The notes beneath the pieces were generated by a model. It searched no databases, had not been told where the DNA came from, and saw only the letters and a program-made list of their open reading frames with translations. Both the position numbers and the translations under genes were made by a program. 14,126 nt of DNA from Spongiibacteraceae bacterium (GTDB lineage: Bacteria > Pseudomonadota > Gammaproteobacteria > Pseudomonadales > PIVM01), in NCBI GenBank assembly GCA_030618505.1, contig JAUXDF010000042.1, forward strand, positions 1 to 14,126, given 5' to 3'. Below, piece by piece: positions 7,025 through 13,254 of the stretch. How positions within the stretch are numbered: the first letter of the stretch is position 1; each line of letters begins with the position of its first letter.

Positions 7025-8266
7025 CTATACGTACTGCCCCGCCGCACTCGCTGATGACCACGCCCATTGAAAATTAAAGCCCCCCAGATGACCACTAACA
7101 TCCACCACCTCACCAATAAAATACAGCCCGGGGCAGCGTTTACTCTCCATGGTTTTTGAAGACAGCTCGCTGGTGGACACACCACCCAGAGTCACCTCCG
7201 CGGTGCGGTAACCTTCTGTTGCCGATGGCTTTAGCTTCCATTGCGATAGCGCGGTAGCAATACTTTCCAGCTTCTCATCGGGTAGCTCTGCCAGCGGTCG
7301 GTCTTTACATTCAGGCCACAGCAAGGCCTCCAGCTCCAGCACCAATTTTTTAGGTAAGAATTCAAACAAGCTGGTTCGCAATACGGTTTTTGGCTTTGTT
7401 TGTTTTGCACTTTTTAGCAACTCATCCAGATCAAACCCAGGCAATAAATTAATGCTAATCGTCTCTCCCTGCTGCCAATAATTCGATAACTGCAGCACCA
7501 CGGGGCCACTTAGACCTCGATGGGTAAAAAGCAGTTTTTCAGTAAATGATGCACTTTTATTCTCCGTAACATTATCAATTTCAAGACTAACCTCCACCGC
7601 AATACCAGCAAGATTTTCACATAAGCCCTTCATCGCATCACTAAACATAAACGGCACCAAACCCGCCCGCCGTGGTGTTAATTGCAAACCAAACTGCTGA
7701 GCCAGATCATAGCCAAATCCACTGCTGCCCATCGTTGGAATGGACAAACCTCCCGTCGCCACTACCAGGGATTCAGCACTGAAATCACCCAGTGAGGTCT
7801 GCAAACTAAAGTTTGATTCCCCTGCAGTTTTGGAGAAATCATCTTCCTGTCTGGATTTAACATTGCTTATCTCACAATGACTACGAATATCCACCGCAGC
7901 CTCGGCGCACTCATCCAGTAACATTTTTAAAACATCTTTGGCCGAGTGATCACAAAACAACTGCCCATGCTCACGCTCATGATAGGCAATACCGTGTTTT
8001 TCAATCAAGGTCAGAAAATCCCACTGGGTATAACGCTGCAGTGCGGACTTACAAAAATGCGGATTATCAGAAATAAAACAGTCGGGCTCGATCAACAGGT
8101 TGGTGAAGTTGCAGCGCCCGCCGCCTGACATAAGGATTTTTTTGCCTACTTTATTACTACGATCAAGCACCAGCACACGACGACCACGCTGACCTGCACT
8201 CAGCGCGCACATAAGGCCCGATGCACCGGCACCAATTACAATGACATCAAAATGATTCACAAGCAT
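7025..8266 (-). CDS. HI0933/YhiN-family FAD-binding flavoprotein
   Basis: 413-aa predicted NAD(P)/FAD-dependent oxidoreductase. The N-terminal FDVIVIGAGASG (residues 6-17) is a dinucleotide-binding Rossmann motif, ending with an acidic D35 in VLVLDRS. It is followed by GKKILMSGGGRCNFTN (41-56), the hallmark of the HI0933/YhiN (aminoacetone oxidase-like) family. The C-terminal GLYFIGEVVDVSGHLGGFNFQWAWSSA closes the FAD site. Length is normal for the family, whose physiological reaction is not settled. I start at ATG 8266 because homologues begin just before the FDV strand. An in-frame GTG at 8317 would overlap the upstream winged-helix gene by 20 bp and hints at translational coupling. The gene lies directly behind that regulator, so the two probably share a transcript. 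Confidence 0.9.
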   Translation of the reverse strand: MLVNHFDVIVIGAGASGLMCALSAGQRGRRVLVLDRSNKVGKKILMSGGGRCNFTNLLIEPDCFISDNPHFCKSALQRYTQWDFLTLIEKHGIAYHEREHGQLFCDHSAKDVLKMLLDECAEAAVDIRSHCEISNVKSRQEDDFSKTAGESNFSLQTSLGDFSAESLVVATGGLSIPTMGSSGFGYDLAQQFGLQLTPRRAGLVPFMFSDAMKGLCENLAGIAVEVSLEIDNVTENKSASFTEKLLFTHRGLSGPVVLQLSNYWQQGETISINLLPGFDLDELLKSAKQTKPKTVLRTSLFEFLPKKLVLELEALLWPECKDRPLAELPDEKLESIATALSQWKLKPSATEGYRTAEVTLGGVSTSELSSKTMESKRCPGLYFIGEVVDVSGHLGGFNFQWAWSSASAAGQYV

Positions 8267-8297
8267 TAAAACCCATATTGAAGAGACAACAGACGAA

Positions 8298-8609
8298 TTA
8301 TCCTTTAGAACGAGCACTTAATGAAGACCTCAGGCGCACTCCCCCATAAAGTTTTTGCACAATGCCGCGCAACTCCTCATAGATTGGGCATTCCGGGTTA
8401 GCTTGATAGTGTTTTTGATTACCCACCCAACTGACCTGCAGCAAACCTGCCGCGCTTAAGCGTTGCAACTCTCGCTGAATGGTGCCACTACCCACACCGG
8501 TCAGACGCAGGATTTCGTTGGTATAAAAGCTACGCTCAACATTAACAAAAAATATCCCCAACAATAAACGCTGGGATTTAGTAAACAGCGCGCCTGCCAG
8601 ATCTGCCAC
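8298..8609 (-). CDS. stand-alone winged-helix (ArsR-like) transcriptional regulator
   Basis: 103-aa protein from GTG 8609, chosen for an AAAAGGA site with a 9-base spacer; an in-frame GTG at 8660 would add 17 residues but has no properly spaced site. The core (LAGALFTKSQRLLLGIFF, then RSFYTNEILRLTGVGSGTIQRELQRLSAAGLL and GNQKHYQANPECPIYEELRGIV) is a winged helix of the type commonly seen fused at the N-terminus to a nucleotidyltransferase domain. Here it stops soon after that module, so it is either a genuine single-domain version or a shortened one. It is divergent from the MATE exporter across a four-half-site palindrome at 8681-8718, consistent with autoregulation and exporter control. The effector is unknown. 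Confidence 0.82.
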   Translation of the reverse strand: MADLAGALFTKSQRLLLGIFFVNVERSFYTNEILRLTGVGSGTIQRELQRLSAAGLLQVSWVGNQKHYQANPECPIYEELRGIVQKLYGGVRLRSSLSARSKG

Positions 8610-8680
8610 GGCTTTATGTCCTTTTATATCATCTCCTGGCTGGGAAACCTCCCAAGCCACACTCTTTCAATATAGATTTT

Positions 8681-8718
8681 ATACCCATTTTAGGTATTAT
8701 TATACCTTATGTGGGTAT
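8681..8718. promoter_or_regulatory. 38-bp nested palindromic operator between regulator and exporter
   Basis: Four half-sites of the form ATACC(C/T) alternate in orientation: ATACCC at 8681-8686, AGGTAT at 8692-8697, ATACCT at 8702-8707 and GGGTAT at 8713-8718. Spacers are 5, 4 and 5 bases, so the whole block is symmetric about 8699/8700. The minus strand carries a perfect TATAAT at 8704-8699 inside the inner dyad, a plausible -10 box for the winged-helix gene. Two dimers bound here could shut off both divergent promoters. Confidence 0.7.
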
Positions 8719-8763
8719 TTTAATTTATTAAACGCTGTCTCTTTCAACTACCTGCCGATATAA

Positions 8764-10197
8764 ATGGCTGCTATAGTCCCTCCCCCAGGTTTTGACGCTT
8801 TACCCCAAACCATGAGCCCTCATTCCAAACACCTCAGCTGGCGCACTGAATCCAGCAAATTGATTCAACTAGCCTCCCCCATCCTGATTGGCCAACTGGC
8901 CCAAATTGGCATGGGTGTTACCGACACCATTATGGCTGGGCGATATGGCGCCAATGATTTGGCTGCCATTGCTATTGGACAAAGCCTTTGGCTACCGGTA
9001 TTTATGTTTTTTATTGGTTTGTTTGCTGCCAGCACCACCCTGATTGCCCATCATTGCGGAGCAAAAAACCTCACCGGGGTACGCGATATCACCCAACAAT
9101 CTATCTGCCTGGCACTGCTCGGCTCGCCCCTGGCGATCATCTTATTACTGCAAGCTCAGGCCGCTTTTGTGGCAATGGGAATAGAGGAAGATGTCACCAC
9201 GATTGCCAATAACTACCTCCATTATCTCGCCTACGGACTGCCCGCTGCGGTGTGTTTTTTAACCCTGCGCAGCTTTTGTGAGGGCATGAAACTGACACGC
9301 CCCATTATGCTGATCAACCTGTTTGCGCTGGCCTGCAACATTCCCCTCAATTATCTATTTATTTACGGAAAACTGGGCTTTCCTGAAATGGGCGGTGCTG
9401 GCTGCGGACTCGCCTCAGCCCTGGTGATGTGGATTCAGCTGTTGGCAGCATTGATAATGGCAACACAAATCCCCTCGTTAAAACGAGTGGCACTGTTATC
9501 CAGTCCTTGGTGGCTGCACTGGCAAACCATCAAACCTATCCTGTCCCTTGGATTGCCTATCGCCCTGTCGACGGTAGCAGAGGTTTCACTGTTTGCGGTG
9601 ATGGCGCTCTTGCTAGCCCCCCTGGGTGCAGAGGTCATTGCCGGCCATCAAATCGCCTTAAGCGTTTCATCGGTGACCTTTATGCTACCACTCAGCATGG
9701 GAATGGCAATCACCATTCAAAGCGGTCACTATCTCGGGGCTGACCAGCAGCAACGGGCGCGCCTTAGCAGTGTGATAGGCATTGTGATCTGCTGTGCGTT
9801 GGCGCTACTGAGCATGAGCACGATACTGGCGTACAAAGAAAGCATTGCTTCTTTGTATTCCAGAGATATTGCCATACAAAATATTGCTGTCAGCCTGTTA
9901 TTTTTCACCGCGATCTATCAGCTGCCCGATGCAATTCAAATTGGTTCGGCATCAGCACTACGCGGCTACTGCGATACTCGCGTCCCATTATTGATTATTC
10001 TGTTTTCCTATTGGGTAATCAGCGTACCGGTAGGATGGAGCCTGATTTACGGGCTTGATACTTTATGGGTATTTGAAAACATCGGCTTTGACGGACTGGG
10101 CGCTCGCGGCATGTGGATTGGCCTGGTGTGTGGTTTGTCCTGTGCGGCACTATTGCAAAGCTGGCGACTGTGGCATCTTGTTTTGCAACAACGATAA
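8764..10197 (+). CDS. MATE-family multidrug efflux transporter (NorM-like)
   Basis: 477-aa integral membrane protein with about 12 hydrophobic segments in two homologous halves. Family traits are visible: LIQLASPILIGQLAQIGMGVTDTIMAGRYG (about 32-61) in the first half and LSLGLPIALSTVAEVSLFAVMALLLAPLG (about 259-287) in the second, plus a late SASALRGYCDTRVPL segment. MATE proteins export cationic drugs and toxic metabolites in exchange for Na+ or H+ across the inner membrane. ATG 8764 gives the longest form; ATG 8812 (MSPHSKH) leaves a more typical short N-terminus, and neither has a clear ribosome binding site. Expression is likely controlled by the divergent winged-helix protein through the palindrome at 8681-8718. 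No clear terminator follows; it converges with the DUF5329 gene. Confidence 0.93.
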   Translation: MAAIVPPPGFDALPQTMSPHSKHLSWRTESSKLIQLASPILIGQLAQIGMGVTDTIMAGRYGANDLAAIAIGQSLWLPVFMFFIGLFAASTTLIAHHCGAKNLTGVRDITQQSICLALLGSPLAIILLLQAQAAFVAMGIEEDVTTIANNYLHYLAYGLPAAVCFLTLRSFCEGMKLTRPIMLINLFALACNIPLNYLFIYGKLGFPEMGGAGCGLASALVMWIQLLAALIMATQIPSLKRVALLSSPWWLHWQTIKPILSLGLPIALSTVAEVSLFAVMALLLAPLGAEVIAGHQIALSVSSVTFMLPLSMGMAITIQSGHYLGADQQQRARLSSVIGIVICCALALLSMSTILAYKESIASLYSRDIAIQNIAVSLLFFTAIYQLPDAIQIGSASALRGYCDTRVPLLIILFSYWVISVPVGWSLIYGLDTLWVFENIGFDGLGARGMWIGLVCGLSCAALLQSWRLWHLVLQQR

Positions 10198-10268
10198 GCG
10201 CTGAAGCCCGAGCTCAGGATAAAAATTAAAGTGCTGCTGATAATTAAAAAATTTACCTATAAGGGATA

Positions 10269-10640
10269 TCAACTTTCCGTTAATCGACTTTCCTCGAGAA
10301 CTTTATGCAACCAGGCGCCCGTGGGTTGCAGTTGTCCCTGCTCACACTCAAGCCGATAACTATTGCCAGTCCATGAACTTTTTGTCGCCAACAGATCGAT
10401 AAATTTCTCGGAGCTATTGATCCTGGACTTTACCCGCCCATATTTCATTCTTAAATGATCAGCCGCTTTAACACTGTCGTGCTCACTACCATTACGATGG
10501 AAAGTGCAGCTACTTTTTTCAATCTTCAGCAACAAATATTCAATTTCCTGCTGATAGTTTTCCGCGTGCACGACAACAGGCGACGACAGTAACAATGTCA
10601 CCACGACAGCTCTCATTAATATTTTCGCAAAGTCTCTCAC
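10269..10640 (-). CDS. DUF5329-family periplasmic protein
   Basis: 123-aa protein with a Sec signal peptide (residues 1-26, cleavage after VVHA). The mature part has EIEYLLLKIEKSSCTFHRNGSEHDS, then AADHLRMKYG, EKFIDLLATKSSWTG and SYRLEC, which matches my memory of DUF5329, a short secreted family of unknown function. Cysteines C45 and C99 are well placed for a disulfide bond. It starts with GTG; AGAGGAAAG about 9 bases upstream supports this start over the ATG at 10616. It lies 14 bp after the stop of the lipoprotein gene 10655-11518 and is almost certainly in the same operon. No convincing terminator was found before the convergent MATE gene. Confidence 0.82.
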   Translation of the reverse strand: MRDFAKILMRAVVVTLLLSSPVVVHAENYQQEIEYLLLKIEKSSCTFHRNGSEHDSVKAADHLRMKYGRVKSRINSSEKFIDLLATKSSWTGNSYRLECEQGQLQPTGAWLHKVLEESRLTES

Positions 10641-10654
10641 AAGGCTCTTTCCTC

Positions 10655-11518
10655 TTAAATTTTAAAGGTCGCAAACATCGGATTATGGTCCGATGACTCA
10701 ACCTGCGGGGTGGATGATTTAAGTGATCGCAGACCACGAATATAAATATGATCAAGGTGCTGACCAAAAAACCGGGTACGATTATCCTGCTCAAATACCA
10801 GCTCTGTCATACCCAGGCTACTAATTACCTGCTGCACGATGCTATGCCGGCCATCACTCCAGGTATTAAAGTCACCGGAAAAAATAATCGGCCCCTGGTG
10901 GTCACTCAACACATTTTCCACCCGCATTATCTGCTGGCGAAAAGCATCAAGACCTAAACTGAAATTAATCGCATGAATATTAACAACCACCAGAGTTTCA
11001 GCGGAGTTCTTTAACGAAAATTCGGTAATACTGGTCGCCTTGGGGGTTCGCAACAAAGGCTCCTGATCGCTAAACGTGCAGTGCGTCAAGGGTTTAGTGC
11101 TACTAAAGGTCATCACTCCGGTTTGCAGGGTTGAGGTGCTATACCCTTTGGCAAAGGAGCGGTGGTTTGCACGCACAATGGAGCCAATAAAACCTTGAAC
11201 CAACGAGGCCTCTTGAATTAACACTAAATCTCTGTCATCTGAAAGATTGATGAGATCTTCATTCCAGCCACTGTTCTCCTCCTTTTGAATGTTCCAGCTC
11301 AATAAGCGAATATTGGCTGCATCCAGACCCTCACTGTGATCGCCAGCACTCTGTCCCAAGTGCTCGCGACACTCACTAGCCTGGCTATAGGCCAGCGTCA
11401 AAGACACATCGACCGACTGATCGACATCACTATTTTTCGCTGGCTGTAGCGCACAACCGGCAACAATAAAAATACCAAGCAGCATCAGCCTTTGCTGCCA
11501 TTTTTTTGATACCGGCAT
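10655..11518 (-). CDS. endonuclease/exonuclease/phosphatase-family lipoprotein (YafD-like)
   Basis: 287-aa protein of the DNase I-like EEP superfamily: metal-dependent phosphodiester or phosphate hydrolysis. A lipoprotein signal (LGIFIVAGC) places the lipidated cysteine at C22 with Ala next, which predicts outer-membrane sorting. The catalytic set is complete: N76 (LLSWNIQ), E103 (LIQEA), H182 (NIHAINFSLG), D216 and N218 (GDFNTW), D256-H257 (LDHIYIRG) and D277-H278 (SDHNP). The NIHAINFSLG block resembles the YafD subgroup. The substrate could be extracellular nucleic acid, a phospholipid or another phosphodiester; sequence does not decide. AAGGTGG precedes ATG 11518. It is the first gene of a two-gene operon with DUF5329 and is divergent from the b561/YceI pair. 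Confidence 0.9.
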   Translation of the reverse strand: MPVSKKWQQRLMLLGIFIVAGCALQPAKNSDVDQSVDVSLTLAYSQASECREHLGQSAGDHSEGLDAANIRLLSWNIQKEENSGWNEDLINLSDDRDLVLIQEASLVQGFIGSIVRANHRSFAKGYSTSTLQTGVMTFSSTKPLTHCTFSDQEPLLRTPKATSITEFSLKNSAETLVVVNIHAINFSLGLDAFRQQIMRVENVLSDHQGPIIFSGDFNTWSDGRHSIVQQVISSLGMTELVFEQDNRTRFFGQHLDHIYIRGLRSLKSSTPQVESSDHNPMFATFKI

Positions 11519-11564
11519 AAACCACCTTAATATTAGCGTCCACGTATAAAGACCCCTAAAATAG

Positions 11565-11582
11565 CTAAATTACTCAATTTAG
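11565..11582. promoter_or_regulatory. AT-rich inverted repeat in divergent promoter region
   Basis: CTAAATT (11565-11571), four-base spacer ACTC, AATTTAG (11576-11582): a perfect 7-4-7 dyad. It lies 47 bp upstream of the EEP lipoprotein gene and 154 bp upstream of the b561 gene. It could be an operator. A TTTTAT tail makes a weak terminator-like reading possible but less likely at this position. Confidence 0.35.
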
Positions 11583-11609
11583 TTTTATACGCTTTTGGAA
11601 TAAGGTGTC

Positions 11610-11636
11610 TTGGAGATTTATTGCCAGAAATATAAT
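11610..11636 (+). promoter_or_regulatory. possible promoter of the b561-YceI operon
   Basis: TATAAT at 11631-11636 is a perfect -10 box. The best -35 candidate, TTGGAG at 11610-11615, is 15 bases away, slightly short. This would leave a leader of about 95 bases before ATG 11737. Confidence 0.3.
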
Positions 11637-11736
11637 TCCACGCCTTTTACACTTGGCATGTCGGGTCATCCAAGAGATACTGATATAAGGCTTTCACTTG
11701 AGCGTTATGTTTTAAAGCACGAAAATTGAGATAAAT

Positions 11737-12279
11737 ATGTTAAAAAACAGCAGCACAAGTTACGGCTGGATCAGTATAGTCATTCACTGGGTAATGGCGC
11801 TGGCGATCTTTTTTCTATTTGGCTTGGGTCTATATATGGTTGAGCTAAGCTATTATGATGCCTGGTACAAAGGCTCTCTGGAGCTGCACAAAAGTTTAGG
11901 CCTGCTATTATTGCTGTTTTTGATCATCCGCATTGGCTGGCGTTTTTCCAATATCACACCTGCTGAATTACCCGGTCCGCGATGGGAACAATTATCCGCC
12001 CAGCTCATGCACCTTGGCTTATACGCCATCATGCTGATGCTCCTACTCAGCGGCTATCTGATTTCTACCGCCGATGGTCGCGCCATTGCTGTCTTCGAAC
12101 TTGTGAATGTACCAGCACTACCCTGGAGCTTCGATAATCAGGAAGACATCAGCGGTGAAATACACGAAATACTGGCCTGGCTATTAATGGCTATGGCTGC
12201 GGTACATGCCCTCGCCGCAACCAAACACCAGTTTATTAATAAAGACAAGGGCCTTAAGCGTATGTTAAAAAGTGATTAA
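11737..12279 (+). CDS. yceJ: cytochrome b561-family membrane protein (YceJ/CybB type)
   Basis: 180-aa inner-membrane dihaem cytochrome b561 homologue with four hydrophobic helices, about 13-35, 52-71, 90-110 and 145-163. Candidate haem-ligand histidines lie near helix ends: H17 (SIVIHWVMA), H51 (LELHKSLG), H143 (EIHEILAW) and H157 (AAVHALAATKH). Members accept electrons from quinol or donate electrons to periplasmic reactions. The yceI gene follows 84 bp downstream, an arrangement conserved in many proteobacteria, so the two likely form one operon and may act together on a periplasmic quinone or isoprenoid substrate. A ribosome binding site is weak (TTGAGA). The gene symbol is by analogy with that conserved pair. 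Confidence 0.88.
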   Translation: MLKNSSTSYGWISIVIHWVMALAIFFLFGLGLYMVELSYYDAWYKGSLELHKSLGLLLLLFLIIRIGWRFSNITPAELPGPRWEQLSAQLMHLGLYAIMLMLLLSGYLISTADGRAIAVFELVNVPALPWSFDNQEDISGEIHEILAWLLMAMAAVHALAATKHQFINKDKGLKRMLKSD

Positions 12280-12363
12280 TTCACAAATCGGCAATAACAA
12301 ATCCTTCAGCTAAAAACGCGACAAACGACCACTATCCCGTTCACAGTTCACTATGAGGAAATT

Positions 12364-12939
12364 ATGAAAAACCTATTATTAGCCGGCGCCTTAACGGCTG
12401 CCACTCTGGTCTCAACTACCAGCAATGCGGCGGACTACAAAATTGATGTAGAAGGCGCCCACGCATTTATCAATTTTAAAATCAAACATTTAGGCTATAG
12501 CTGGTTAAACGGCCGCTTTAACACCTTCGATGGCACCTTCAGCTATGACGCTAATAAACCAGATGCATCCCAGGTAGAGGTGCTTATTCAAACCAACAGT
12601 CTGGACTCCAATCATGCTGAACGTGACAAACACTTAAAGGGCAAAGACTTTCTGAACGTCAGCAAATTCCCAACGGCCAAGTTCACCAGCACGCGCTATG
12701 ATGTCAAAGATGCTAACAATGGCGTACTGACCGGCACGCTGGAACTACACGGTGTGACCAAAACAATCAGCTTTCCGATTGAAAAAATTGGTGAAGGTGA
12801 TGACCCATGGGGTGGTTACCGCGCAGGGTTCAGTGGCACAACCGCTTTGACATTGGCGGACTACGGTATCACCTACAATCTGGGGCCACAGTCCACGCAG
12901 GTTGAACTGGAATTATATATTGAAGGTATACGTCAGTAA
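12364..12939 (+). CDS. yceI: YceI-family periplasmic lipocalin-like protein
   Basis: 191-aa secreted protein. Residues 1-23 form a Sec signal peptide (MKNLLLAGAL..NAA). The mature part starts DYKIDVEGAHAFINFKIKHLGYSWLNGRF, then FDGTF and TNSLDSNHAERDKHLKGKDFLNVSKFPTAKF, LTGTLELHGVTK and a C-terminal ADYGITYNLG: the full YceI pattern of an extended antiparallel beta barrel that binds polyisoprenoid lipids such as quinones. GAGGAAATT immediately before ATG 12364 is a good ribosome binding site. It is the second gene after the b561 homologue. Its transcription terminator downstream appears to have been split by an inserted palindromic element. Confidence 0.93.
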   Translation: MKNLLLAGALTAATLVSTTSNAADYKIDVEGAHAFINFKIKHLGYSWLNGRFNTFDGTFSYDANKPDASQVEVLIQTNSLDSNHAERDKHLKGKDFLNVSKFPTAKFTSTRYDVKDANNGVLTGTLELHGVTKTISFPIEKIGEGDDPWGGYRAGFSGTTALTLADYGITYNLGPQSTQVELELYIEGIRQ

Positions 12940-12965
12940 TTTACCCCATATTTTCCACCTTCTGC

Positions 12966-13144
12966 AATGGCCACTTTTAACTAGTGCCTAACCAGAAACC
13001 GGAAGTTTTCGAAAATTAAGCCCGCTCCTGGCCAACGCAAATCTAGCTCCTAGGCCTTTTCAAGGCCTTTAAGTCGCAAGATTTGCGTTGGCCAGGATCT
13101 CTTTGTCTAATTTCTGGATGGGCACTAACTAGTGGCCATTTTTT
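12966..13144 (+). terminator. terminator of yceI split by the inserted 152-bp element
   Basis: The left arm AATGGCCACT (12966-12975) and right arm AGTGGCCATT (13131-13140) are perfect complements followed by a T tract (13139-13144). The 152-bp element lies between them. Removing the element and one copy of CTAG leaves a 10-bp stem with a 7-base TTTAACT loop. The element is itself self-complementary, so the arms may still meet and terminate. Confidence 0.75.
12981..13132 (+). repeat. 152-bp palindromic mobile element, copy 2
   Basis: This is the second copy, in the same orientation as 2297-2448. It has CTAG at 12981-12984 and 13129-13132, the perfect 19-bp inverted pair at 13026-13044 and 13079-13097, and the central AGGCCTT/AAGGCCT stem. 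The better-preserved termini here show TGCCTAACCAGAAA against the complement of TTTCTGGATGGGCA, 12 of 14 matching. It is inserted in the loop of the yceI terminator. There is no coding capacity. Confidence 0.9.
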
Positions 13145-13193
13145 GTTTTAACTACTGGGCTTTCACATCACCAATATCCATAAAATCCATGGG

Positions 13194-13222
13194 TTGTTGG
13201 CACAATAATAACCAAGCATAAT
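13194..13222 (+). promoter_or_regulatory. possible SelO promoter
   Basis: TTGTTG at 13194-13199 and CATAAT at 13217-13222 are 17 bases apart and lie about 33 bp before the GTG start. Only the -10 box is a close match. Confidence 0.3.
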
Positions 13223-13254
13223 ACTCTGACAATTAGACCAAACGAGAAACACCC

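Noticed and set aside
9429..9743. Alternative frame inside the MATE gene
   Set aside because: It is a shadow of a clear membrane transporter and its peptide lacks domain character.
2297..13132. Composite transposon made of the two 152-bp copies and the 10.5 kb between them
   Set aside because: No transposase lies between them, the enclosed genes look like ordinary chromosomal units, and copy 2 has its own complete insertion site, which points to independent insertions.
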